NCBI GenBank assembly: GCA_016742215.1
Contig: JACVCC010000001.1
Coordinates: forward strand, 186,001-250,000
Source of the DNA: Brevundimonas sp.
GTDB lineage: Bacteria; Pseudomonadota; Alphaproteobacteria; Caulobacterales; Caulobacteraceae
Direction: 5' to 3'
Length of the DNA: 64,000 nt
The notes under the pieces: model-generated
The model's database searches: none
Told to the model about the DNA's origin: nothing
What the model saw: the letters and a program-made list of their open reading frames with translations, nothing else
Made by a program: the position numbers and the translations under genes
In this document: piece by piece, positions 42,442 through 50,953 of the stretch
Layout of the letters: every line of letters starts with the position of its first letter
Numbering within the stretch: the stretch's first letter is position 1

Positions 42442-42869
42442 CAGGCGGTCACGACGCGGCGCATGAGCGGCGCGCTGCCGGGGCAGATGCCCGAGAACTG
42501 TTTCGTCGCCCGAACGGCGTTAGGGGCGTTGTCTCTGGACGTTCGCTCGAAACCACACGACGCGAAGAAGTCGGCGGCCCCCGTGGTCAGCAGCCACACC
42601 GTCGAGACGCCGTGTTCAGCCGCCTCTCGGCACAGAACCTCGACCATGCGGCGACCTTTGCCGGTCCCGCGAACGGATGGCGGAGCCACGATGGAGCGCA
42701 GCAGGGCATGCGATCCGAGCAGGGCGAAGCCGCCGAAGACTCCCGCCTCGCTGACGAAGAAGAACTGCCCTTCATCCGTCAGGTCATCGACGGGCAGACC
42801 GGCATCCATCAAGGCCGACAGGAAATCAGACCACGCGGGATCGGCTGGGGTCAGACCTGTGAGTGTCAC
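42441..42869 (-). CDS. arsN2: arsenic-linked GNAT acetyltransferase ArsN2
   Basis: A 142-residue acetyltransferase of the ArsN2 type found in ars operons. The acetyl-CoA loop is APPSVRGTGKGRRMVEVLC, followed by GVSTVWLLTTGAADFFASCGFE and RATKQFSGICPGSA. Some ArsN relatives acetylate organoarsenicals such as phosphinothricin-like compounds; the substrate of ArsN2 is not settled. A GTG start overlaps the arsR stop (GTGA). A longer frame upstream lies within arsR and is rejected. Confidence 0.88.
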   Translation of the reverse strand: MTLTGLTPADPAWSDFLSALMDAGLPVDDLTDEGQFFFVSEAGVFGGFALLGSHALLRSIVAPPSVRGTGKGRRMVEVLCREAAEHGVSTVWLLTTGAADFFASCGFERTSRDNAPNAVRATKQFSGICPGSAPLMRRVVTA

Positions 42870-43222
42870 GCGCGCACCTGTGGCGGGCAACACATGGCCT
42901 TGGCGATCACGTCGCCCAGCGGGGCACAGACACTTGGCGACCCTTCGCAGCACTCCTCCAGCAGGAAGGCGAGCAGATCGGTCATCCGGCCATAATCGGC
43001 GGTGTAGATGATCGACCGGCCGTCGCGCGCGGAGGCCGCAAGACCAGCCCTCGTCAGAACAGTGAGGTTGTTGGACAGGGTGCTGCCTGCGATTCCCACG
43101 GCCTCGCCCAGCTTGCCTGCCGCCAAACCAGCAGGCCCGGCGCGAACGAGCGCGCGGAAGATCGCCAGTCGCCCTTCATGGGCAAGAGCGGACAACGCAT
43201 CGACGGCAGATTTCGACTCCAT
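42866..43222 (-). CDS. arsR: arsenite-responsive repressor ArsR
   Basis: A 118-residue winged-helix repressor. [20 protein letters not shown] opens it; the recognition helix is [20 protein letters not shown]. Arsenite-binding Cys candidates are [10 protein letters not shown] (~residues 90-99) and the final CC, an arrangement seen in the second ArsR class. It is first in the operon and divergent from arsH, and probably controls both across the short 38-base gap. Confidence 0.93.
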   Translation of the reverse strand: MESKSAVDALSALAHEGRLAIFRALVRAGPAGLAAGKLGEAVGIAGSTLSNNLTVLTRAGLAASARDGRSIIYTADYGRMTDLLAFLLEECCEGSPSVCAPLGDVIAKAMCCPPQVRA

Positions 43223-43227
43223 ACTTC

Positions 43228-43250
43228 ACGAATATACGAAATATATGGCA
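43228..43250. promoter_or_regulatory. probable ArsR operator between arsR and arsH
   Basis: An AT-rich palindrome ATATA-CGAAA-TATAT (43232-43246) with overlapping direct repeats CGAATATA and CGAAATATA. It is the only AT-rich stretch in this part of the window and sits between divergent starts at 43222 and 43261, only 14 bases from the arsH ATG. It likely overlaps the arsR promoter. Confidence 0.7.
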
Positions 43251-43260
43251 TGGGATAGCC

Positions 43261-43986
43261 ATGACCGATTTCCCCTCCATCGCGCCCGAGTTTCTGGATC
43301 GTCCAACGCTGGATCGGCTGGAGCCGATCTCGTTCGATCATCCTCCGCGCTTTCTGCTGCTCTACGGATCGTTGCGAGAGCGGTCCTACAGCCGGTTGCT
43401 GGTCGAGGAGGCCGATCGCCTCTTGCGGACCTTCGGAGCCGAGACCCGCATATTCGATCCGCGCGGCTTGCCCCAGCCAGACGACGCCGATCCAAGCCAT
43501 CCCAAGGTTCAGGAGCTTCGTGAGGCTTCGATCTGGTCGGAAGGGCATGTGTGGTGCAGTCCCGAACGCCACGGCGCGATGACGGGCATCTTCAAGTCGC
43601 AGATTGACTGGCTTCCGCTGGAGAGCGGCGGGGTGCGGCCGACGCAAGGGCGCACGCTCGCGGTCATGCAGGTCAACGCTGGCTCGCAGTCGTTCAATAC
43701 CGTGAACCAGCTTCGCGTGCTGGGTCGATGGATGCGGATGCTCACCATCCCCAACCAGTCCTCGGTCGCCAAGGCGTTCAATGAGTTCGACACGCAGGGC
43801 CGGATGCTGGCATCGCCGTATTACGAGCGGCTCGTCGATGTGATGGAGGAGTTGTTCAAGTTCACGCTGCTGACCCGTGGTCGGGCCGACTACCTCGTTG
43901 ACCGCTACAGCGAGCGGAAAGCGCGTGGTCGTCATGCAACGGGCGCCGACAGTCTCGCTTCACTCGCGGGGAAGCCGTCCCTCTGA
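43261..43986 (+). CDS. arsH: ArsH, NADPH-dependent FMN reductase
   Basis: A 241-residue flavoprotein that oxidises methylarsenite in arsenic detoxification. The flavodoxin-like segment [20 protein letters not shown] is the FMN loop, followed by [31 protein letters not shown] and the arsH-specific [19 protein letters not shown]. Start codon is ATG at 43261 without a clear ribosome site. Divergent from the arsR-arsN2-acr3-arsC operon. Confidence 0.94.
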   Translation: MTDFPSIAPEFLDRPTLDRLEPISFDHPPRFLLLYGSLRERSYSRLLVEEADRLLRTFGAETRIFDPRGLPQPDDADPSHPKVQELREASIWSEGHVWCSPERHGAMTGIFKSQIDWLPLESGGVRPTQGRTLAVMQVNAGSQSFNTVNQLRVLGRWMRMLTIPNQSSVAKAFNEFDTQGRMLASPYYERLVDVMEELFKFTLLTRGRADYLVDRYSERKARGRHATGADSLASLAGKPSL

Positions 43987-44107
43987 GGGTCGACTTGGAG
44001 TCGAGAGAGACTCGCTGCCCAAGCTCGCGTTTCCCTGTTCGCCGGGGAACCTGCGCGCGGCGCCGCGCCTTTGGCTACGGGGCTCCCCCTCCCAGAAGGA
44101 ACGCGAC

Positions 44108-44335
44108 ATGAAGAAAACCCTTGCCGCTGTCACCGCGGGTCTGCTGCTGGTCTCCGGCCAGGCGCTGGCCGCCGGTCAAACCTCCGCTGCTGCGCGGGTG
44201 GCCGACCGGGTCGGCGCCCAGTCAGGCGAGTCCAGCGAGTTCGCCGGCATTCCGCTGATCGGCATCATCGCCGCCGCGGGCGTCATCGCCGCCGGCGTCG
44301 TCATCGCCTCGGGCGATGACTCCGAGAGCGACTGA
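44108..44335 (+). CDS. small secreted or membrane protein (75 aa)
   Basis: Begins MKKTLAAVTAGLLLVSGQAL, a signal peptide cut after ALAA, followed by a polar stretch and one hydrophobic helix (IPLIGIIAAAGVIAAGVVIA) with an acidic C-terminus (SGDDSESD). An AGAAGGAAC site precedes the ATG. It is likely a small inner-membrane or periplasmic protein; no family assigned. The 121 bases between arsH and this gene hold no gene. Confidence 0.72.
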   Translation: MKKTLAAVTAGLLLVSGQALAAGQTSAAARVADRVGAQSGESSEFAGIPLIGIIAAAGVIAAGVVIASGDDSESD

Positions 44336-44375
44336 CTATCTTGACGTCGGTCGGAGGTGAGGTCAGGCAGCGTCG

Positions 44376-45152
44376 ATGAAAATCCGCGTGCGCGCTGAGC
44401 TGGTTTACCGGTTCGATCCTCCGACCGACGCCATCTACAAGATCCAGGTCGCCCTGTGGCCCGGGCAGAACCTGCTCGAGGAACGGCTCGAGACCGTTCC
44501 GGCCGTCGATTTCATCGAGAACGAGGATGACGAGTTCGGCGCCCGCACGCTGCGCGCCCGCCTGTCGGGCGAGGTGGCGCTGACCTATGAGGCGCTGGTC
44601 GACAACGGCGTCCTGAAGGGGCTGCCGCCGGTCACGGTCCAGCACGACTGGAACGACCTGCCGGCCGAAATTCTGACCTATCTGAACCCCAGCCGCTATT
44701 GCCCGTCCGACCAGTTCGGCCGGTTCGTCGAGCGGACCTTCGCCGGCACGACCGGCGGAGATCGGGTGCTGAAGATCCTTGAGTGGATCCGCGCCAACAT
44801 CGACTACGAGCCTGGCGTATCGGACACCGAGACAACGGCGGCCCGCACCTTCATCGACCGGGCCGGCGTCTGCCGCGACTTCACCCATCTGGGCATCACC
44901 CTGTGCCGGGCGTCCGGCATTCCGGCGCGGGCGGTCAGCGCCTATGCGCACCAGCTGACGCCGCCGGACTTCCACGCCATCTTCGAGGTCTGGCTGTCGA
45001 ACGGCTGGTGGCTGGTCGATCCGACCGGGCTGGCGCCCGTCGAGGGGCTGGTGCGGATCGCCTGCGGTCGCGATGCGGCCGACATCGCCTTCCTGACCAC
45101 CCAGGGGACCTGCACCTTCGTGCGCCAGTCGGTGACCGCGGTCGCCGAATAG
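44376..45152 (+). CDS. transglutaminase-like cysteine peptidase-fold protein
   Basis: A 258-residue cytoplasmic protein of the transglutaminase-like family with beta N-terminal domain. The catalytic triad is visible: Cys in RAGVCRDFTHLGI (~168), His in TPPDFHAIFEVWL (~203) and Asp in WWLVDPTGLAP (~218). Bacterial members are often linked to peptide-bond chemistry or ATP-grasp partners, none of which is adjacent. It converges with the M1 peptidase, ending three bases apart. Confidence 0.88.
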   Translation: MKIRVRAELVYRFDPPTDAIYKIQVALWPGQNLLEERLETVPAVDFIENEDDEFGARTLRARLSGEVALTYEALVDNGVLKGLPPVTVQHDWNDLPAEILTYLNPSRYCPSDQFGRFVERTFAGTTGGDRVLKILEWIRANIDYEPGVSDTETTAARTFIDRAGVCRDFTHLGITLCRASGIPARAVSAYAHQLTPPDFHAIFEVWLSNGWWLVDPTGLAPVEGLVRIACGRDAADIAFLTTQGTCTFVRQSVTAVAE

Positions 45153-45155
45153 CCG

Positions 45156-46877
45156 TCAGCGCGGCTGGCGACCCTTCCAGACCTCGATGAAGTCGAGCCG
45201 GCGCAGCACCTTGCTGTCCGGGTCGATCAGCACATGGGCGCGCTCATCGACGGCGATGTCGCCGCGCCCGTTCGTCATGGGGACGGTGAAGCGGCGCCCG
45301 TCGATCTCGACCTCGACCGGCATGGGGAAGGCGGCGCCGTCGCCGGTCACCCATTCGAGGTGCAGGCGGCCCCGCTCGCGCGTCTCGCGCAGATCGGGCA
45401 GGGCGGCCTGGTACAGATAGCCGCGGAAGAACCAGGTCAGGTCGCGTCCGGCCTCTTCGTTGATGATGGCGAGGAAGTCATCGGTCGAGGCGTGGCGCGG
45501 CGTGAAGTCGCCGGGACGCGGGTCGGGGCGGCCATAGACCAGCCGGGTCACCGACCGGAAGAAGGCCTCGTCGCCGATCAGCATTCGCAGCGAGTGCGCG
45601 ATCAGCGAGCCCTTGTTGTAGATGTCGAGGCCGGGGCCGACGTCGCCCTGATAGACCTCGTCCTCGGACCTCTGGACGCCCGACACGACCGGGAAACGGT
45701 TGATCAGGTCGTTGCGCTGTTCGAGCAGCTCGGCCTGGAAATAGCGCTCGCCATGCAGCCAGCGCAGGTAGAGCGGCTGCATGTAGGACCCCAGCCCCTC
45801 GTGCAGCCACATGTCGTCGGCATTGGTGTTGGTCAGCTGGTTGCCGAACCATTCGTGCGCCAGCTCGTGGTGCAGCAGCCAGTCGTAGCCCTTGCCGTCC
45901 AGCCGGTAGCCGTTGCCGTAGGCGTTGATCGTCTGGTGCTCCATGCCCAGGTGCGGGGTCTCGACCACGCCCATCTTCTCGTCGCCGAAGGGGAAGGGGC
46001 CGACGGTGGCTTCGTAGAAGTCCATCATCGGCGCGAACTCGGCGAACAGGGCGCGGACCTCGACCGGATCGTCGCTGCGAAGGTGCCAGTACGACAGCGG
46101 GATCGTGTTGCCGAACCGGCTCTCATACCGGGCCGTCATCTCCTCGTACGGCCCGATGTTCAGCGCGATCGCATAGGTGTTCGGGTTGGCCGCCGACCAG
46201 TTCCAGGTCGTCCAGCCGTCGCCGTGGTCCTGCTTGCCGAGGAAGCGACCGTTCGACGGGGCGGCGAGGTTGGACGGCACGGTGATGTGCAGGTCGACCC
46301 GGCCCGGCTCGCTGAGCGGATTGTCGATACAGGGCCAGAACAGGTCGCAGCCCTCGGGCTGGACCGCGGTGGCGATCCACGGCTCGCCGGACGGGGCCGT
46401 GCCCCAGACGAAGCCGCCGTCCCAGGGCGCGCGGGGCGCCTCGCGGGGCTGGCCGGCATAGGCGATGCGAATGCTGACGGTGTCTCCGGCGGCGAGGTCG
46501 CGGCCCAGCTGGATCCACAGCCGGCCCTCGTCGTTGCGCCAGTCCGCGGCGTCCAGCGTCGTGCCGTCCACGGCGACGGCGGAGATGTCGAAGCGCGTGT
46601 CCAGTTCGACCGGCAGGACGCTGACGGGGGACAGGGCGGTGAAGTCCAGAACAGCGACGGCGTCGATGGCCTTCTGCTCGGGCATGACCCTGATCGACAG
46701 GTCCGCCTTGTCGAACCGCACGGCCTCCTGCTCGGGCGTGCGCGGCTGGTCGGTGGCGAGGGTGAAGGCGGTCGATTCGCGCGCGGCCGGAGCGGCGGGC
46801 TCCTGCGCGGCGGCAACGGTGCTCAGCAGCAGGGCGGAGGCGCCGGCCAGCAGCAGCGAACGAACGGACAGGGACAA
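45156..46877 (-). CDS. M1-family metallopeptidase, secreted
   Basis: A 573-residue zinc aminopeptidase-like enzyme. A signal peptide ends near ALLLSTVAAA. The N-terminal beta domain is followed by GMEHQTINAYGNGY, the HHELAHEWFGNQLT zinc motif (His-Glu-x2-His) and, 18 residues later, the third ligand in WLHEGLGSYMQ. It lacks the long ERAP-type C-terminal domain, as in bacterial leukotriene-hydrolase-like members. It likely trims peptides in the periplasm together with the S46 enzymes. Confidence 0.93.
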   Translation of the reverse strand: MSLSVRSLLLAGASALLLSTVAAAQEPAAPAARESTAFTLATDQPRTPEQEAVRFDKADLSIRVMPEQKAIDAVAVLDFTALSPVSVLPVELDTRFDISAVAVDGTTLDAADWRNDEGRLWIQLGRDLAAGDTVSIRIAYAGQPREAPRAPWDGGFVWGTAPSGEPWIATAVQPEGCDLFWPCIDNPLSEPGRVDLHITVPSNLAAPSNGRFLGKQDHGDGWTTWNWSAANPNTYAIALNIGPYEEMTARYESRFGNTIPLSYWHLRSDDPVEVRALFAEFAPMMDFYEATVGPFPFGDEKMGVVETPHLGMEHQTINAYGNGYRLDGKGYDWLLHHELAHEWFGNQLTNTNADDMWLHEGLGSYMQPLYLRWLHGERYFQAELLEQRNDLINRFPVVSGVQRSEDEVYQGDVGPGLDIYNKGSLIAHSLRMLIGDEAFFRSVTRLVYGRPDPRPGDFTPRHASTDDFLAIINEEAGRDLTWFFRGYLYQAALPDLRETRERGRLHLEWVTGDGAAFPMPVEVEIDGRRFTVPMTNGRGDIAVDERAHVLIDPDSKVLRRLDFIEVWKGRQPR

Positions 46878-46942
46878 GGGCGGCTCTCCTGAAACAGGCG
46901 GGCAGACTGGCCGGGCCGGGGCCGCGGCGCAACCGGCAGGGC

Positions 46943-47278
46943 TCAGTCGAATCCGCGCGCCTTGCGCTGGGTCTTCGTCGCCCGCCGGGCCCAGGCCTTG
47001 TCGATCTGTTCCTTGAGGCGTCCGTCGTCGGCCGCTTCATATCGGACCAGCACCGCGGGCCAGCCCTCGAAATGGGGCGTCTGCCAGTAGGTCTGCGGCT
47101 CGGTCTCCATCAGGAACTCGACCGTCGGCTTGTCGAGCGCCAGGGCCAGAGAGCCGGGCTCGCTCGAATCGTTGACGATCCAGTGGGTCCGCACGCGGAT
47201 GCATCGCCCGCCGTGCAGGGTGGAATCCTCCGCGCCCGGCTGGCTGAGGGCGTAGGCGAACATTTCGTCGCGGGTCAT
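46943..47278 (-). CDS. MmcQ/YjbR family DNA-binding-like protein
   Basis: A 111-residue protein with the YjbR fold: DEMFAYALSQPGAEDSTLHG, an aromatic-rich centre (YWQTPHFEGWPAVLVRY) and a helical C-terminus ending RRATKTQRKARGF. Often called DNA-binding on structural grounds; real function unknown. The ATG at 47278 is chosen; the frame above reads into the repeat at 47289. Confidence 0.88.
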   Translation of the reverse strand: MTRDEMFAYALSQPGAEDSTLHGGRCIRVRTHWIVNDSSEPGSLALALDKPTVEFLMETEPQTYWQTPHFEGWPAVLVRYEAADDGRLKEQIDKAWARRATKTQRKARGFD

Positions 47279-47288
47279 GACATCAGTT

Positions 47289-47331
47289 CCTCCCCCTTGG
47301 GGGAGGGGGACCACGAAGTGGTGGAGGGGGC
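47289..47331. repeat. palindromic repeat, family 1 (copy 2)
   Basis: CCTCCCCC-TT-GGGGGAGG hairpin followed by GGGACCACGAAGTGGTGGAG and GGGGC. Flanks and order match the copy at 7688-7755; the inner stem here is CCAC/GTGG instead of a nine-base stem. It lies between MmcQ and the hydrolase gene. Confidence 0.7.
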
Positions 47332-47343
47332 AAGCCCGGGAGA

Positions 47344-48738
47344 TCAGTCGTTCGTCGGTCCGATGGGGCGACGTACAGTGCCGCCCTCGATGTCGGAGTG
47401 GCGAGTGGCTGCAGCGACGACGTCGGCGGACGCGCCGGTCAAAGGGCCTGTCAGGAAGGCCGCGACGATGTCGGCCGTCGCCTGCTGCGTGTCCGCCGGT
47501 CCGCGTCCGCCGCCCATGGCCCGGCTCAGCAGCCAGCGTCCCGGCGGGGCGAAGAAGAAGGGGGTGTCGGTGAAGCTGTAGTGATTGGCCCGCTTGATCT
47601 CGAAGCGAAAGCCCGGCGCGGTCGATCGCGTCAGCAGCCGGGCATTGCCGTCGACGAACAGGTCGCTGTGGCCCGTGTCGGCGTAGTCGCTCTGGATCAG
47701 CATGAAGGGGCGGGCCAGCTGGCGATCCGGCAGGTCGCCGTAGGGCGTGCCGTCGATGTTGGCGGCCGCGACGACGCGCGGGTCCTCGCTCATCGCCATG
47801 GCCGAGACCGCGCCGCCGAAGGAGTGTCCGATCACGGCGACTTTCGACGTCTCGACCCGGCCCCTCAGGCGAGGCGAGAGGACGTCGGGCCGGGCGATCT
47901 GGTCGATGACGAAGCGGATGTCGGCGGTGCGCAGGACCTGCTGCTGAGGCATGTATTGGGTGTGATCGGCGGGGATGTTCTCCACCAGACCGACCACGCG
48001 GCCGTCCGGCAGCTCGGTCACCGCCGACTCATAGGGATGGTCCAGCACGAAGACGACGAATCCGCGGCTGGCCAGCCGGGTCGCCAGACCGGTGTAGACC
48101 GCCCTCGGCGCGCCGTAGCCCGGCGAGAAGATCACCACGGGCCACGGTCGGTCGCGCGTCGCGATCGGGGCCGAGGCGGCGGCATGGGTGTCGATCTGGC
48201 CGTACCGGTTGAGCAGGAAGCCCGGCATGATGCTGACCTGACCGGGCATGCGGCCGAGCCCGTCGATGTAGGGGACGCGGTCGCCCGAGGGGCGGGCGTC
48301 GGTCGGATACCAGGCCTGGGCGATCACGGCGCGGCGGTCGGCGGGATCATCGATGTGGGGTTCGTCCCGCGTCGCGTCGGTCCAGCGGTAGACCTCGGTT
48401 GCGACGAGGTGTGGGCCGTCGGGCCGCGGCAGCGACGGCACGGCAGGCAGGAACGCCCAGACGCCGATGCTGGCAGCGGCGACCCCGACCAGCGCCAGTC
48501 GGCCGATCCAGCGCAGGACGACGTGCGTCCGCAGGACGGGCAGGGCGCTGAGGCCCAGCAGCAGCCATGTCGGCACGCTCTGCCAGGTGAATCCGAGGAA
48601 GACCCACTGTGCCGCCGCCAGCAGCAGGCCGAAGCCGACAGCGGCGAGCCTCAGTTCGGGCCGCCGGTCGGGAGCTGTCAGCCGCCAGATCGCCACAGCG
48701 AGGGCGACGACCAGAAGAAGGATGTCGAGAGGCAGCAT
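47344..48738 (-). CDS. membrane-anchored alpha/beta hydrolase (PAF-acetylhydrolase-like)
   Basis: A 464-residue protein with three to four hydrophobic segments in residues 1-115, then an alpha/beta hydrolase domain. VVIFSPGYGA is the oxyanion-side strand and VAVIGHSFGGAVSAMAMSED is the nucleophile elbow (Ser in GHSFGG). ANHYSFTDTPFF near the end carries the probable catalytic His. This resembles PAF acetylhydrolase or chlorophyllase-like proteins. The frame above 48738 overlaps rpmB and is rejected. Confidence 0.87.
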   Translation of the reverse strand: MLPLDILLLVVALAVAIWRLTAPDRRPELRLAAVGFGLLLAAAQWVFLGFTWQSVPTWLLLGLSALPVLRTHVVLRWIGRLALVGVAAASIGVWAFLPAVPSLPRPDGPHLVATEVYRWTDATRDEPHIDDPADRRAVIAQAWYPTDARPSGDRVPYIDGLGRMPGQVSIMPGFLLNRYGQIDTHAAASAPIATRDRPWPVVIFSPGYGAPRAVYTGLATRLASRGFVVFVLDHPYESAVTELPDGRVVGLVENIPADHTQYMPQQQVLRTADIRFVIDQIARPDVLSPRLRGRVETSKVAVIGHSFGGAVSAMAMSEDPRVVAAANIDGTPYGDLPDRQLARPFMLIQSDYADTGHSDLFVDGNARLLTRSTAPGFRFEIKRANHYSFTDTPFFFAPPGRWLLSRAMGGGRGPADTQQATADIVAAFLTGPLTGASADVVAAATRHSDIEGGTVRRPIGPTND

Positions 48739-48853
48739 CGGTCGGTCTGGTCCTGCGTGCGCGTCGGAGCCTTGTCCCCTGTCATGCCGCTGCAGGCGGG
48801 TCCAACGCTCGTCGATGAAGACCCGGAATGTGTCGATGAACCGCGCAAAGCAA

Positions 48854-48879
48854 AAGGGCCGGTGTTTCCACCGGCCCTT
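48854..48879 (-). terminator. intrinsic terminator of rpmB
   Basis: AAGGGCCGGTG (48854-48864), loop TTTC, CACCGGCCCTT (48869-48879), 11 perfect pairs, followed on the minus strand by TTGCTTTGC. It lies 24 bases past the rpmB stop. Confidence 0.88.
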
Positions 48880-48902
48880 CGGAACTTGATCAGCAGCGCT
48901 GC

Positions 48903-49199
48903 TTAGGCGGCGGCTTGCTCGGCCAGCTTGGCCTTGACCTGACGCTTGATGCGCTGGGCGGCGACCGACAGCTGCTCGTCGCGAGCCTTCACGATGAAGG
49001 CGTCCAGACCACCCTTGAAGTCCAGGGTGCGCAGCGCGGCGTTCGAGATACGCAGCGAGAAGGTCTGACCCAGGGCGTCCGAGGTCACCTTGACGGCCTT
49101 CAGCGACGGCAGGAAGCGGCGCTTGGTCTTGATGTTCGAGTGGCTCACGCTGTTGCCGACCATGGGGCCGATACCGGTGAGTTCGCAACGACGCGACAT
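48903..49199 (-). CDS. rpmB: 50S ribosomal protein L28
   Basis: A 98-residue ribosomal protein. SRRCELTGIGPMVGNSVSHS, NIKTKRRFLPSLKAVKV and RISNAALRTLDFKGGLDAF are diagnostic of the alphaproteobacterial L28, which is longer than that of E. coli (78 aa). The start at 49199 gives the invariant MSRRC; the extended frame is spurious. A strong terminator follows. Confidence 0.96.
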   Translation of the reverse strand: MSRRCELTGIGPMVGNSVSHSNIKTKRRFLPSLKAVKVTSDALGQTFSLRISNAALRTLDFKGGLDAFIVKARDEQLSVAAQRIKRQVKAKLAEQAAA

Positions 49200-49414
49200 C
49201 TGACTATCCTTCGGAGCGGTTCGCGGCAAACGCCGTAAACGCATTAAACAGGTGCGCGCGGGAGGGCATCCCGCGCGAGAGGGGGGCGTATAGAGGAAGA
49301 CTCCTCGGCCCGTCAAGGCTTGCTCCGCCCAAACAGACTCGTTCAGCGCCCGTTCAATTGCCGCCATATATCGCCTGTAGCCAGAAGGCCAACGAAAGCC
49401 CGAGGGGGCAGAGA

Positions 49415-49885
49415 ATGAAGACCATGCTGATCCGCACCGCCGCCATCGCCGCGCCCGCTATCGCCGGGGCCCTGTTCCTGGCCGCGCCGACCACGCCGCA
49501 GGCCGCCATGACGGTGCAGCAGGGCGCCGACAGCGTGCTGCCCGGCTATTGGGAATACACGACCTCTGCGGTGGGCGTGCGGGACACCGAGCAGAAATGC
49601 GTGCGCCCCAGCGAGATCAACCGGTTCTTCGGCGGCCTGTCGACGCGCCGTTGGCGCTGCACCTATCCGGTGCGTCAGGTCGGCAACGGCAACGCCCGTT
49701 TCGAGGGCACCTGTACCGACCACAAGAATCGCCGGGTGAATGTGCGCCTGAACGGCACCTATACGCAGGAGAGCTTCAGCTTCCGCGGCGGCGCCCAGCT
49801 GGCGCGCGGCACGCCCTACCTGCCTGCCTCCATCACGGCCCGCCGTCTGGCGGCGCAGTGCCCGGCCGGCGCGGAGTATTTCTGA
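49415..49885 (+). CDS. secreted DUF3617-like protein
   Basis: A 156-residue protein with a signal peptide (AAIAAPAIAGALFLAAP, cut near TPQAA) and a small periplasmic domain with Cys pairs, starting LPGYWEYTTSAVG like DUF3617 proteins. The start follows GAGGGGGC at 49403. Function unknown. It converges with the DUF808 gene with a terminator between. Confidence 0.75.
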   Translation: MKTMLIRTAAIAAPAIAGALFLAAPTTPQAAMTVQQGADSVLPGYWEYTTSAVGVRDTEQKCVRPSEINRFFGGLSTRRWRCTYPVRQVGNGNARFEGTCTDHKNRRVNVRLNGTYTQESFSFRGGAQLARGTPYLPASITARRLAAQCPAGAEYF

Positions 49886-49893
49886 CACATGAG

Positions 49894-49915
49894 GGCCCGG
49901 GAGCGATCCCGGGCC
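49894..49915 (+). terminator. intrinsic terminator, GGCCCGGGA hairpin (copy 1)
   Basis: GGCCCGGGA (49894-49902), loop GCGA, TCCCGGGCC (49907-49915), followed by TTCTGCTTT. The same stem with complementary loop occurs at 56061-56086 downstream of carD. Confidence 0.82.
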
Positions 49916-49923
49916 TTCTGCTT

Positions 49924-50865
49924 TCAGCGACCGGACTTCAGTCGGCTGATCTGATGGATGGCGAAGGCGACGATCGCGCCGACGATCACGCCTGCAACCG
50001 CTGACAGAAGGGCGGTGGTCAGCCAGCCGGTCACGGCGCCCAGCGGGCCCGTGGCGGCCGCAACAGCGTGCGCCAGATGCTCGACCGGTTCCGCCGGCCA
50101 GGCGAGGCCCAGCTGGTGCGAACCGTGCAGCAGGATGCCGCCGCCGACCCACAGCATGGCGGCGGTGCCGATAACCGAAAGAGCAGACATCACCACCGGC
50201 ATCCCCTTGACCAGCCCCCGGCCGATGGTCTGGCTGGTGCGCGACGGCTTCTGCGCCATGTGAAGGCCGATGTCGTCCATCTTCACGATCAGCCCGACCG
50301 CGCCGTAGACGATGACCGTCATGCCAAGGCCGACGACGATGAGAACCCCGGCCTGGGTCAGCAGGGGCGCATTGGCGACGTCGTTCAGGGCGATGACCAT
50401 GATCTCGGCCGACAGGATCAGGTCGGTGCGGACGGCGCCGGCGATGGTTCGCTTCTCGAGGTGCGCGGGATCATCCGACACCGGAGTCGCCTCCTCGTGG
50501 TGGTGGCCGCCGCCGAACATCTCCAGCAGCTTCTCCGCACCCTCGAAGCAGAGATAGGTTCCGCCCAGCATAAGAAGGGGGGTGAGCGCCCACGGGGCGA
50601 AGGCGGTCAGCAGCAGCGCGACCGGCAGGATCAGCAGCAGCTTGTTGCGTATCGAGCCGATGGCGATCTTGCGGATGATCGGCAGCTCGCGGCTGGGCTC
50701 CAGCCCCGTCACGTATTTGGGCGTCACCGCCGCGTCGTCGACGACGACCCCGGCCGCCTTGACCCCGGCCCGGCCCGCGGCGGCCCCGACATCGTCGATC
50801 GAGGCTGCGGCCAGCTTGGCGATGCCCGCGACGTCGTCGAGCAGGGCGATGAGACCGGATGGCAT
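49924..50865 (-). CDS. DUF808 family membrane protein (YedI-like)
   Basis: A 313-residue protein with about eight helices. The N-terminal segment PSGLIALLDDVAGIAKLAAA and KAAGVVVDDAAVTPKYVTGL are diagnostic of DUF808. A His-rich loop (GGGHHHEEATPVSDDP) sits near residue 130. Function unknown. The ATG at 50865 is the family-typical start; the frame runs on upstream only through shadow sequence. Confidence 0.88.
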   Translation of the reverse strand: MPSGLIALLDDVAGIAKLAAASIDDVGAAAGRAGVKAAGVVVDDAAVTPKYVTGLEPSRELPIIRKIAIGSIRNKLLLILPVALLLTAFAPWALTPLLMLGGTYLCFEGAEKLLEMFGGGHHHEEATPVSDDPAHLEKRTIAGAVRTDLILSAEIMVIALNDVANAPLLTQAGVLIVVGLGMTVIVYGAVGLIVKMDDIGLHMAQKPSRTSQTIGRGLVKGMPVVMSALSVIGTAAMLWVGGGILLHGSHQLGLAWPAEPVEHLAHAVAAATGPLGAVTGWLTTALLSAVAGVIVGAIVAFAIHQISRLKSGR

Positions 50866-50953
50866 GAGGACTCGCGGGGAGAAAGGAAGCGGGACGGGAT
50901 GAGTATGACGCCCGCAGGCCTCTGTCGATCCGTCCTCGCTGCCGGTCGCCGGA

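Noticed and set aside
45234..46892. 552-codon plus-strand frame opposite the M1 peptidase
   Set aside because: Antisense to a gene with complete zinc motifs; product is Val/Gly/Arg-rich without recognisable features.
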